From an uncultured Spirochaetaceae bacterium (GTDB lineage Bacteria > Spirochaetota > Spirochaetia > Treponematales > Treponemataceae), in NCBI GenBank assembly GCA_902772605.1, contig CACYBG010000337.1, positions 1-9,778 on the forward strand: a stretch of DNA of 9,778 bases, given 5' to 3'. Positions within the stretch are counted from its first letter, which is position 1; every line of letters starts with the position of its first letter. Under the pieces are notes generated by a model that was given only the letters and a program-made list of their open reading frames with translations, did no database searches and was not told the DNA's origin. A program made the translations under genes and the position numbers. This document shows, in pieces, positions 1-5,910 of this stretch.

Positions 1-209
1 TATTTAATCAGAGTGGCTGCATCAAGATTCGGATACATCGAAAAATAAAGTGCGGAAGTGATTATCTGACGCGGTGTCAGAGTTGGAGACGAATACTTAA
101 AGTCGATGAACGGCTCAAGGGACGGAAAATCAGTCGGGGTCTGGGAAAACGAATTTGAAACCAGAAGAAAACATAAGGTAAATCCGAAAAACAAAGTCCT
201 AATTTTCAT
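1..209 (-). CDS. Exported protein, N-terminal part only (runs off the left edge)
   Basis: The minus-strand frame is open from an ATG at 209 to the window edge, giving 69 codons with no stop. The first residues read MKIRTLFFGFTLCFLLVSNS and continue FSQTPTDFP. This is a typical signal peptide: two basic residues, a hydrophobic core of about 13 residues, and a likely cleavage site after the Ser-Phe-Ser at about residue 22. The mature start is Pro/Ser/Thr-rich, followed by a segment ending PNLDAATLIK. A GAGGAGGGG purine tract sits about 6 nt upstream of the ATG and supports this start. I cannot assign a family from this fragment. The protein is probably periplasmic or outer-membrane associated. 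It lies downstream of the pyrC terminator and so appears to be a separate transcription unit, although I found no convincing promoter. Confidence 0.72.
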   Translation of the reverse strand, partial: MKIRTLFFGFTLCFLLVSNSFSQTPTDFPSLEPFIDFKYSSPTLTPRQIITSALYFSMYPNLDAATLIK

Positions 210-320
210 GAACAGCCCCTCCTCTCAAGCTAAAAATCCCATTCATCAAACAATCTTTTTTCAATGCGGTTACCGAAAATCAGGATGATTAACGGGCAAA
301 ATCCACGGCATGAGGCGCAT

Positions 321-370
321 GACAAAACAAAGGTCCGCCAATCGAACGATGACGAAACAATTGACGGACC
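321..370 (-). terminator. Intrinsic terminator of the pyrBIC operon
   Basis: Read on the minus strand, an 11-bp stem (GGTCCGTCAAT at 370-360 with ATTGGCGGACC at 342-332, containing one G-U pair) encloses a 17-nt loop. It is followed by the T-rich tract TTTGTTTTG. The stem begins about 35 nt after the pyrC stop codon. The loop is long, but the stem is strong and the position is right for the end of the operon. Confidence 0.75.
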
Positions 371-404
371 CGGATTTTTCCTCAATCGACAAAACTCAGC
401 CGGT

Positions 405-1769
405 TCAAAGTCCTATGGCTTCAATATTGTAGCCGAACGCACGGTAAACGAATTTTCCGTTGTAAATCGTTGCGACTATTTTTCCGAAAAGTTTTTTTCC
501 TTCAAGCGGAGTGTACTTTCCCTTGCTTTCAAATTTTTCACCGCGGACCGTCCACTGATTTTCAATGTCAACCAGAACCAAATCTGCATCATAACCTTCT
601 TCCAAAAGTCCCTGATTTTTCAGTCCCAGAAGTTCAGCCGGACGAGCAGACATTTTGGCAGAAAGATCCTTGAGTTTCATTCCGTTTTCCAGACAGAGCA
701 CCGAATAACAGGCGGCAAATGCAGTTTCCAGTCCGGAAAATCCAGGTGAACCGGAAGCTTTGTCGGATGCGGTATGAGGGGCATGGTCGGTTGCAATTAC
801 ATCGGCAGTCCCATCCTTCAATGCGGCGATGACTGCAAGCCTGTCGCTTTCCGGCCTCAACGGTGGATTTACAATCTGAAACTGATTTCCTGCAGTCTCG
901 CAGTTCAAGGCAATGTGATGCGGAGTCACTTCACAGCTGACGTTAAGACCGGCTTTCTTTGCACGTCTTACGGCATCAAGGCTTTGTTCCGTGCTTACAT
1001 GACAAAGGTGAAGATGGACTTTTGCCTCTTCTGCAAGCCGGATGTTTCTGAATGTTGCGGCATCCTCAGCAAGAGCCAAAAGTGAATGTGCTTCCTGAAG
1101 ATATTTTTTCGCCTGTTTTTTATCTGCAGCACTTGGCTTTTCCGCATTCAAAAGTTCCAACGCCTTTTTACGGAGAGGTCTTGCGGCATCGGCAAGGAAA
1201 GGATCTTCACAATGGCATGAAACGATTATTTTTTTTGAAGCGGCCTTTTTCATTCCTTCAAGCATGACGAAAGAATCGGTGACTTCATGACCGTCTTCGG
1301 TAATCAGAGGAACAATCTTTCTGTCCAGAGAATCCAGATGGTCCGTGGTCTTTCCGTCGAATCCTGAACTTATGCTCACAGACTGATAGACTTTCAGCAG
1401 ATTCATGCGGTCGGTCTTGGACATGTTTTTTTCAGCCGCTTCCAGAGAACTGATTACAGGATTTGTGTTCGGCATCAAAACGACGGTTCCAAATCCACCT
1501 GCAACGGCCGCTCTACATCCGCTTTCCAAATCCTCTTTCTGAGTCTGTCCCGGATCCCTCATGTGAACGTGCATGTCGATGAATGACGGCATAAGGACCA
1601 TACCCTTTGCATCCATCTTATCGATGTCGGAATCCTTCAAAAGTTCCTTCACTGCATCGGCGGACGGAAATCCTTCTATCCTGCCTTTTCTGACAAGGAC
1701 AGCCCCTTTCTTTACGTCCATATCCCTGTCAACAAGACGAGCATTATAAATCAGCAGAGATTTTTCCAT
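405..1769 (-). CDS. pyrC: Dihydroorotase (class I, multifunctional-complex type)
   Basis: This enzyme catalyses the reversible cyclisation of N-carbamoyl-L-aspartate to dihydroorotate, step 3 of pyrimidine synthesis in the cytosol. The 454-residue amidohydrolase keeps the metal and substrate motifs. These are DMHVHMR (H67, H69, R71), MPNT (N101), TEDG (D159, the Asp seen as metal bridge in class I enzymes), HCED (H186), CHVST (H257) and ATDHAPH (D328). GFSGLET follows at about 344-349, and the C-terminal barrel-cap strand NGKFVY lies near 437. It is longer than the usual 425 or so residues. By comparison with the Bacillus enzyme, the extra length is mainly a Lys/Ala-rich helical insertion between H186 and H257 (about 195-240). 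Its ATG overlaps the pyrI stop by one base (TAATG), which suggests translational coupling. GGGGGAT upstream can act as a weak ribosome binding site. An allantoinase or hydantoinase is less likely given the pyrBI neighbours. Confidence 0.95.
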   Translation of the reverse strand: MEKSLLIYNARLVDRDMDVKKGAVLVRKGRIEGFPSADAVKELLKDSDIDKMDAKGMVLMPSFIDMHVHMRDPGQTQKEDLESGCRAAVAGGFGTVVLMPNTNPVISSLEAAEKNMSKTDRMNLLKVYQSVSISSGFDGKTTDHLDSLDRKIVPLITEDGHEVTDSFVMLEGMKKAASKKIIVSCHCEDPFLADAARPLRKKALELLNAEKPSAADKKQAKKYLQEAHSLLALAEDAATFRNIRLAEEAKVHLHLCHVSTEQSLDAVRRAKKAGLNVSCEVTPHHIALNCETAGNQFQIVNPPLRPESDRLAVIAALKDGTADVIATDHAPHTASDKASGSPGFSGLETAFAACYSVLCLENGMKLKDLSAKMSARPAELLGLKNQGLLEEGYDADLVLVDIENQWTVRGEKFESKGKYTPLEGKKLFGKIVATIYNGKFVYRAFGYNIEAIGL

Positions 1770-2209
1770 TAATCATCCCCCAAGGTTCCGGCAGTATAAA
1801 GGGCATCGCAATAATAGCACCTGTACTGTTTTTTCATCCTGTCAACCAGGCGGAATTCCTGAGGCACATAATGTTCCGTCATGGTTATGCAGCGTGGATT
1901 CTTGCACTGAATCACGTTTTCGACCTTTTCCGGAAGTTCCATCCTGATTTTGCGTACGATTTTGGAATCCTGAATCACGTTGACCGTTATGTTCGAGTCG
2001 ATGAATCCCAAAACGCTGTAATCTATGTTGATTATGTTGTCCACCTTGATTATGTCCTTGCGTCCCGATTTGTGGGAAACGGCGTTCATAATCAGTGCGG
2101 TTGAAAAGCGGGCCTTATCCAGTCCGAGCCACTTGAAAACCTTCCATCCGCATCCAGCCTGTATGTGGTCAATAACAAGTCCATTCTTTATTTCTGCAAT
2201 GTTAATCAT
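1769..2209 (-). CDS. pyrI: Aspartate carbamoyltransferase regulatory subunit
   Basis: This is the regulatory chain of class B aspartate carbamoyltransferase. It binds CTP/ATP (and UTP) and joins PyrB trimers into the allosteric dodecamer. The 146-residue length fits the family (about 150). The N-terminal nucleotide-binding domain shows VIDH (D14) and RKDIIK (K51 to K55), which match the effector-binding region of the E. coli chain. The C-terminal zinc domain has all four cysteines in the expected spacing: C102-x4-C107 and C131-x2-C134. The enzyme here is therefore predicted to be feedback-regulated. The ATG at 2209 has GGGAG about 7 nt upstream and starts 18 nt after pyrB ends. The stop overlaps the pyrC start by one base. 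Order and spacing match the classic pyrBI pair, with pyrC added. Confidence 0.95.
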   Translation of the reverse strand: MINIAEIKNGLVIDHIQAGCGWKVFKWLGLDKARFSTALIMNAVSHKSGRKDIIKVDNIINIDYSVLGFIDSNITVNVIQDSKIVRKIRMELPEKVENVIQCKNPRCITMTEHYVPQEFRLVDRMKKQYRCYYCDALYTAGTLGDD

Positions 2210-2227
2210 ATAAATCTCCCTATAAAA

Positions 2228-3151
2228 TCAAAGGCATCCGGTAACTTTTGAAATCAATGCCATGCGTGCGTACATTCCGTATTTCACCTGCTTGAAATAT
2301 GCCGCCCTTGGGTCGCTGTCGATTTCCGGGGAGATTTCGTTTACACGTGGAAGCGGATGCAGGACTATCATATCCTTACGGGCAAGCTGCATTTTCGCCT
2401 TATCCAATATGTAGCTGTCCTTCAACCTGATGTAATCCTGTTCGTTGAAAAAGCGTTCCTTCTGAACCCTGGTCATGTAAAGTATGTCCAGGTCGCCGAT
2501 TACGGTCTCGAGACGTTCGGATGTCGTATATTCAACTCCGGCCGGTTCAAGTACGCTCTTTATGTAATACTCCGGCAAGGTCAGTTCGTTCGGGCTGATG
2601 AACACGAATTTATTGTTGGGATATCGGCACATTGCTTTTGCCAGGGAATGAACGGTGCGTCCAAACTTAAGGTCTCCGCAGAAACCGATTGTGTGTCCGC
2701 TGAAACCGCCCTGGAGTGCACGGATTGTAAGAAGGTCGGTCAAAGTCTGCGTCGGATGATAATGACCTCCGTCACCGGCATTGATTATCGGGCAGGCACT
2801 GAACTGTGAAGCAAGCAGAGCGGAACCTTCTTTTGGAGAGCGCATGGCAATTACGTCCACATAGGAACTGACCACGCGGATCGTATCGGCAAGCGTTTCA
2901 CCTTTTGTTGATGACGTATAACTGGCATCGGCAAATCCTTCGACGCTTCCGCCTAAATGCAGCATTGCAGCCTCAAAGGAAAGTCGGGTCCTTGTGCTCG
3001 GCTCAAAAAAAAGTGTCGCAAGAATTTTCCCGCGACACACATCTTGAAAAGAATTCGGATTAACAATAATCTGCTCTGCCAATGAACAAATTTCTTCGAT
3101 TTCAGAAACTGACAAATCGCCCGGCTCAATAACATGCCTGCCTGTTAACAT
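2228..3151 (-). CDS. pyrB: Aspartate carbamoyltransferase catalytic subunit
   Basis: This enzyme transfers the carbamoyl group from carbamoyl phosphate to L-aspartate, step 2 of pyrimidine synthesis in the cytosol. The 307 residues align closely with E. coli PyrB (311). FFEPSTRTR at 48-56 binds carbamoyl phosphate. SSTKGET at 80-86 is the mobile loop that supplies Ser/Lys to the neighbouring active site. R104, H132 (in HPTQ) and GRTVHSL (R165) follow. TRVQKERF (R228, Q230) binds aspartate, and HPLPR lies at 265-269. No key residue is missing. This distinguishes it from ornithine carbamoyltransferase, as does the pyrI gene 18 nt downstream. The ATG at 3151 has a strong AGGGGG site 5 nt upstream. 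It is the first gene of the pyrBIC operon. Confidence 0.97.
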   Translation of the reverse strand: MLTGRHVIEPGDLSVSEIEEICSLAEQIIVNPNSFQDVCRGKILATLFFEPSTRTRLSFEAAMLHLGGSVEGFADASYTSSTKGETLADTIRVVSSYVDVIAMRSPKEGSALLASQFSACPIINAGDGGHYHPTQTLTDLLTIRALQGGFSGHTIGFCGDLKFGRTVHSLAKAMCRYPNNKFVFISPNELTLPEYYIKSVLEPAGVEYTTSERLETVIGDLDILYMTRVQKERFFNEQDYIRLKDSYILDKAKMQLARKDMIVLHPLPRVNEISPEIDSDPRAAYFKQVKYGMYARMALISKVTGCL

Positions 3152-3183
3152 AGATTCCCCCTAATAAAATCTAAAACTGTTGA

Positions 3184-3212
3184 ATTATAACCTTTTTCGC
3201 CGCCACTTTCAA
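3184..3212 (-). promoter_or_regulatory. Sigma-70-type promoter of pyrBIC
   Basis: On the minus strand, TTGAAA (3212-3207) and TATAAT (3189-3184) are separated by exactly 17 bp. An A/T-rich stretch with A-runs at 3213-3242 could act as an UP element. The expected start near 3177 leaves a leader of only about 26 nt before the pyrB ATG. That leader has no hairpin, no leader peptide and no U-tract, so neither a PyrR-type nor a pyrBI-type attenuator is visible. Any pyrimidine control would have to act at initiation or on the enzyme through PyrI. Confidence 0.85.
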
Positions 3213-3251
3213 CACAATAAATTTTTTTTGTCACTTTTTTAACGCTCGTCT

Positions 3252-3387
3252 CTGAACGGAGTCAAAACAGTGGATGTGCACTGTCGAATCGGAGGACGAA
3301 CGTAATCAAATCGGTGGCTGAGCGTAGTCCCCGGTGGCTGAGCGTAGTCGAAGCCAAGCCAAGCCATGTCATTTCGACTTCGCTCAA
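3252..3387. repeat. Cluster of five diverged copies of a 15-bp motif, TGAGCGWAGTCGAA-like
   Basis: Four copies lie in plus orientation, at 3252-3266, 3296-3310, 3318-3332 (intact only to 3329) and 3338-3352. A fifth is inverted at 3373-3387. The two rightmost plus copies sit in a 20-bp tandem duplication (3312-3329 and 3332-3349 identical). The two leftmost differ mainly by G-to-A changes and look decayed. The last direct copy and the inverted copy pair as a 14-bp stem with one mismatch (3339-3352 with 3373-3386, 20-nt loop) that contains three AAGCC units. From memory, similar short palindromic intergenic elements occur in several bacterial genomes; I cannot check that here. Confidence 0.75.
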
Positions 3388-3499
3388 TGACCGACCTGTT
3401 TTCAGCTCAATGACCGACCTGTTTTCAGCTCAATGACAGAATTGGTTTACATCCAATGGCAGGATTGGTTTACATCCAATGGCAGGATTGATTTTCAAA
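3385..3499. repeat. 23-bp tandem repeat, five units
   Basis: Units begin at 3385, 3408, 3431, 3454 and 3477. Each starts CAATGRC and has a TTT core followed by CA about 15-20 bases in. Units 1 and 2 are identical (CAATGACCGACCTG start). Units 3 and 4 differ at only two positions and carry ATTGGTTTACATC. Unit 5 is a mixture, with the first half of unit 4 and a TTTTCA end like unit 1. In the third and fourth units, ATTGG and CCAAT form 5-bp stems with 7-nt loops across the unit boundary. The array lies between the terminator of the STAS gene and the pyrB promoter and is not part of any ORF I would defend. Confidence 0.85.
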
Positions 3500-3512
3500 A
3501 GGACTGGGGGAT

Positions 3513-3546
3513 GAAAATAAAAAATACCCGGTACATTGAAACCGGG
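3513..3546 (-). terminator. Intrinsic terminator of the STAS gene
   Basis: On the minus strand, CCCGGT (3546-3541) pairs with ACCGGG (3532-3527) around an 8-nt loop. The T-rich tract TATTTTTTATTTT follows. The hairpin starts about 33 nt after the stop codon of the STAS gene. Confidence 0.85.
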
Positions 3547-3579
3547 CATCCATAAATCGACTGTATGCGTTAATCCGCT

Positions 3580-4128
3580 TTAGCCAAGGAAAACATGTCC
3601 CTGCTGATCGATTGCAAGTATGGATTTGCAGTCGGAACAACGGAATCTACCGCTTTTTGCAGCCTTCAGTTTTCGTGAACATACAGGACAGTTGAACACT
3701 TTCGGGAATACGGTATTTTCAGCAGGAGCACCGCCTTTCTTGAAGAAATCAACGGCATCTCCCAAAGACTCCTTGATATTGAAGAACTGGCTGAATCCCA
3801 AAAGCTGGAAAACTTCATATACTTTCGGCTGAATGTTCAAAAGAACTATATCGCCACCCTTTGGCTTCACCAGCTTCAGGAAGGCCGTAAATGAACCGAT
3901 ACCGGTTGATGATACATAGTTCAAGCATGAACAGTTGAAAATTATGTTTACAAATCCTGCACTTACAATCTTACCGACCTGCTTCTGGAAGTAAACCGAA
4001 TTGTATGTATCAATATAGCCGTTAAGTATAACCATGAGGCAGTTGTCAACTTCCTGGACCTTATCCAACTGAATTTTAAGGCTGTCATCTTTTTCGTCAT
4101 TAAATCCAGGAACCAAATCGTTACCCAT
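3580..4128 (-). CDS. STAS-domain (anti-anti-sigma-like) protein with C-terminal zinc ribbon
   Basis: Residues about 17-130 form an STAS domain of the SpoIIAA/RsbV type. It has the strand VDNCLMVILNGYIDTYN and the signature YVSSTGIGSF at 71-80. S73, S74 and T75 occupy the region where anti-sigma factor antagonists are phosphorylated by their kinase, and the following G-I-G is kept. Residues 147-167 add a zinc ribbon, CPVC and CSDC (C147, C150, C164, C167), which is not part of the classical antagonists. The likely role is partner switching with an anti-sigma kinase or another signalling protein, but no partner gene is nearby. I chose the ATG at 4128 because GGAGGAAG lies directly upstream with 6-nt spacing from GGAGG. 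An upstream in-frame ATG at 4161 has no such site. The final length is 182 residues. It is monocistronic, with its own promoter and terminator. Confidence 0.88.
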   Translation of the reverse strand: MGNDLVPGFNDEKDDSLKIQLDKVQEVDNCLMVILNGYIDTYNSVYFQKQVGKIVSAGFVNIIFNCSCLNYVSSTGIGSFTAFLKLVKPKGGDIVLLNIQPKVYEVFQLLGFSQFFNIKESLGDAVDFFKKGGAPAENTVFPKVFNCPVCSRKLKAAKSGRFRCSDCKSILAIDQQGHVFLG

Positions 4129-4131
4129 AAT

Positions 4132-4139
4132 CTTCCTCC
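4132..4139 (-). promoter_or_regulatory. Ribosome binding site that sets the STAS start
   Basis: GGAGGAAG on the minus strand, followed by ATT and then ATG at 4128. It lies inside the longer open frame that begins at 4161 and therefore argues for the shorter 182-residue product. Confidence 0.8.
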
Positions 4140-4246
4140 AGCGAAAATATCGTCGCTTCAACTTTTTATCAGAGTTCGTTTTTTATTCCATGCCCAACCT
4201 GCATTCAAAAACTGCGCAGGAACCGACCCATTCTTTCAACGTCTCC

Positions 4247-4292
4247 AAAACACCTGTGAAGCCGTCAATACAAAAGGTTCTAAGGGTGTTTT
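4247..4292 (-). other. Inverted repeat in the long STAS 5' leader
   Basis: AAAACACC and GGTGTTTT (4247-4254 and 4285-4292) are perfect 8-bp inverted repeats 30 bp apart. They lie just downstream of the predicted transcription start (about 4290), in a leader of about 160 nt (4290 to 4129). No U-tract follows, so this is not a terminator. No known riboswitch class is recognisable. It may be a leader structure or chance. Confidence 0.4.
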
Positions 4293-4295
4293 AAT

Positions 4296-4324
4296 ATATT
4301 ACCCGAATATCGGCCATTAGTCAA
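4296..4324 (-). promoter_or_regulatory. Probable promoter of the STAS gene
   Basis: On the minus strand, TTGACT (4324-4319) and TAATAT (4301-4296) are 17 bp apart. A weaker alternative nearer the gene, TTGAAT with TAAAAA at 17-bp spacing (around 4180-4210), cannot be excluded. Two direct copies of TATTTACC (4359-4366 and 4368-4375) lie about 35 bp upstream of the -35 box. Confidence 0.6.
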
Positions 4325-4388
4325 ATTAGAAATTCAAAAACCATGCCTATTTCAGTAATATTTACCTTATTTACCCTTAAATTTGTCG

Positions 4389-5063
4389 TCACGACACGGG
4401 ATTCCATCCGCAGTCAACATTCATAAGAACGCCATTCAAATCTGACGAACAGACAAGGTTCATCACCTGAAGTGCAATGGATTTTTCATCCACGGAAACG
4501 GAATCATCAGGAGGATTCCGCGTAAATCCGGGAAAAATTCCATTACAAGTTACCCCATGCTTTCTATATTCGGCAGAGATTGACTTTATTATTACTGAAA
4601 TTCCGGTTTTTGCACCCGCATACGCCGCATTGGTCCTGTACGGATTGATTTGGAACGTCCTTGTCCCGCCGAAAAGTATGATTCTTCCGAATTTCCGCTC
4701 CATCATGCCGGGCAAAACGCTTGAAACGGCAATTCCAGGAAGTGCATAATCATCCACGGCCATTTTCAGCCAGTCGTCAGGGGTTGTTTCATGCAGGGAT
4801 TTCTGGATGAAGGGTCCGTAAGTGAAAATCAGTATGTCGCATTTTTCAAGCAGGCATTTGACATCATCCCGGGCCAATTCAGACGCTCCAAGGTCGAAAT
4901 CAACATGAACCCAATCGATTCCTTGGGCATTCTTCAATTGATGTCGCCCCGCAACAGTAACTTCTGCACCGGATTCCCTGAGCATTCGGGCAACTTCAAG
5001 ACCGATTCCGCCCGTTCCGCCGATTACAAACGCATTTTTCCCTTTCAAATCAAAGTTCTGCAT
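4389..5063 (-). CDS. Short-chain dehydrogenase/reductase (SDR) family protein
   Basis: The 224-residue Rossmann protein has the SDR cofactor motif GGTGGIG at 15-21 (NAD(P)H binding) and VAGR at 37-40, where R40 hints at an NADP preference. The catalytic pair is YAGAK (Y148, K152), with the typical C-terminal strand GVLMNVDCGW near 211-220. Two family positions look altered. The usual NNAG is TYGP (81-84), and the active-site Ser before the Tyr appears as Gly133-Thr134 in RIILFGGTRT. The substrate is unknown. The reaction could be ketone/alcohol oxidoreduction, or the catalysis could be weakened. I took the ATG at 5063. An in-frame TTG at 5087 would add eight residues that precede the family's normal start. 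No Shine-Dalgarno site is present, and a TACAAT box ends 6 nt before the ATG (see that entry). It diverges from trmJ. No clear terminator follows. Confidence 0.85.
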   Translation of the reverse strand: MQNFDLKGKNAFVIGGTGGIGLEVARMLRESGAEVTVAGRHQLKNAQGIDWVHVDFDLGASELARDDVKCLLEKCDILIFTYGPFIQKSLHETTPDDWLKMAVDDYALPGIAVSSVLPGMMERKFGRIILFGGTRTFQINPYRTNAAYAGAKTGISVIIKSISAEYRKHGVTCNGIFPGFTRNPPDDSVSVDEKSIALQVMNLVCSSDLNGVLMNVDCGWNPVS

Positions 5064-5069
5064 GAGTCG

Positions 5070-5075
5070 ATTGTA
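5070..5075 (-). promoter_or_regulatory. Likely -10 box of the SDR gene, implying a leaderless transcript
   Basis: TACAAT on the minus strand ends 6 nt before the ATG at 5063, so transcription would start at or next to the start codon. No good -35 box is seen. Its expected position (about 5093-5098) overlaps the -10 box of the divergent trmJ promoter. Confidence 0.5.
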
Positions 5076-5096
5076 GCCTAAAATCAAGAAAAACGG

Positions 5097-5102
5097 TATA
5101 GT
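5097..5102 (+). promoter_or_regulatory. Likely -10 box of trmJ, implying a leaderless transcript
   Basis: TATAGT ends 7 nt before the trmJ ATG at 5110, and no ribosome binding site is present. TTGTAG at 5071-5076 would be a poor -35 at 20-bp spacing. It overlaps the opposing TACAAT box, so the two promoters probably cannot be occupied at once. Confidence 0.5.
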
Positions 5103-5109
5103 CCCTTAC

Positions 5110-5838
5110 ATGAATCTCGATAACATAGTGATAGTCCTGTGCCGTCCGGAAGAAAGCCGGAATGTGGGTGCGGTATGCAGGGCGATGGCTAACAACAGCA
5201 TCCACACGCTGAGGATTGTCGGTAAAAAGGAAGATTTTGACGATACAAGGGTCAGAATCCTTGCAATACATTCAGCTTACATCTGGGACAACGCTGAATT
5301 TTTCGATTCGATTACGGAAGCTACGGCAGACTGCGTATGTGCAGCGGGAACGACCAGACGCAAGGGAAAAAAACGGTTCAAGCTTCAGTTGCCGGAAGAA
5401 TTTGCATCGTTTGCGGATTCAGCAAGCGAAAACAACGGAAAAGTCGCTGTGGTATTCGGAAACGAAAGGACGGGTCTTACCGATGAAGAAACCGACCAAT
5501 GCACGGTGGGAGTGACGATTCCATCAAGCCCCGATTTTGCATCGCTCAACCTGAGTCATGCCGTACAGATAATGTGCTATCAGCTTTTCAGGACGAACAG
5601 GAACGACATTTCGGGATGTACACCCATAAGCCTGGAACGCCTGGACAAAACGGTCGAATCGATTGCAGACAGCCTTCAGGAGATTGGATTTTTTTCAGTA
5701 ACCGGTCGGGACGACATGAAGCAGTTCTGGCGCACGATACTTTCACGTTCGGCCCTGAGCGAAAAGGAAGCCCAGTATGTCGAACACGTATTCACCAAGG
5801 CCGCCGGATTTTCAAAAAAAAGGGACCGGATGCAGTGA
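5110..5838 (+). CDS. trmJ: tRNA (cytidine/uridine-2'-O-)-methyltransferase, TrmJ-type SPOUT enzyme
   Basis: This is a SPOUT-fold methyltransferase of the TrmJ family, which methylates the 2'-OH of the nucleotide at position 32 of certain tRNAs using S-adenosylmethionine. The 242-residue length matches E. coli TrmJ (246). Motif 1 is RNVGAVCRAM (N18, catalytic Arg R24), motif 2 is VVFGNERTGLTDEE (115-127), and motif 3 is IPSSPDFASLNLSHAVQIMCY (137-157), which forms the knotted cofactor site. The C-terminal segment with FWRTILSRSALSEKEAQYVE is the small helical extension of this family. The rest is typical, so TrmJ is preferred over TrmH or TrmL. It is the only plus-strand gene here. It has no Shine-Dalgarno site and appears leaderless. 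Its stop codon lies inside the loop region of the terminator shared with the rsmG operon. Confidence 0.9.
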   Translation: MNLDNIVIVLCRPEESRNVGAVCRAMANNSIHTLRIVGKKEDFDDTRVRILAIHSAYIWDNAEFFDSITEATADCVCAAGTTRRKGKKRFKLQLPEEFASFADSASENNGKVAVVFGNERTGLTDEETDQCTVGVTIPSSPDFASLNLSHAVQIMCYQLFRTNRNDISGCTPISLERLDKTVESIADSLQEIGFFSVTGRDDMKQFWRTILSRSALSEKEAQYVEHVFTKAAGFSKKRDRMQ

Positions 5839-5857
5839 TATCCAATCCCTTTTTTCA
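5814..5857. terminator. Bidirectional intrinsic terminator between trmJ and rsmG
   Basis: AAAAAAGGGA (5816-5825) pairs perfectly with TCCCTTTTTT (5846-5855). An inner stem, GGAT (5828-5831) with ATCC (5840-5843), extends it after a 2-nt bulge on each side. The A-run on one side and T-run on the other give a U-tract for both the trmJ and the rsmG transcripts. The trmJ stop codon lies in the loop. The remainder of the gap to 5910 shows nothing else. Confidence 0.85.
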
Positions 5858-5910
5858 AGCCGGTTGATTTAATCCGTTGATTTCAAACGTTCAATTTTAG
5901 AGATTGACCT

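Noticed and set aside
264..749. Plus-strand open frames across the left part, and other open frames opposite the minus-strand genes
   Set aside because: They lie antisense to pyrC, pyrB, rsmG, rsmE and others, lack ribosome sites and family motifs, and the opposite frames carry clear conserved proteins.
3267..3284. ACAGTG/CACTGT hairpin within the repeat cluster
   Set aside because: It has a 6-bp stem with a 6-nt loop, is unrelated to either repeat unit and carries no U-tract. I treat it as chance.
3213..3583. CRISPR array in the repeat region
   Set aside because: The 23-bp units are contiguous with no spacers, and there are no cas genes.
4359..4375. Direct repeats of TATTTACC upstream of the STAS promoter as an operator
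   Set aside because: There are only two short A/T-rich copies and no known regulator match. Too weak to list as a site.
4384..4396. Perfect 13-bp palindrome TGTCGT-C-ACGACA over the SDR stop codon
   Set aside because: It has a one-base centre and no U-tract, so it is not a terminator. Palindromes of this size are expected by chance a few times in a window this long.
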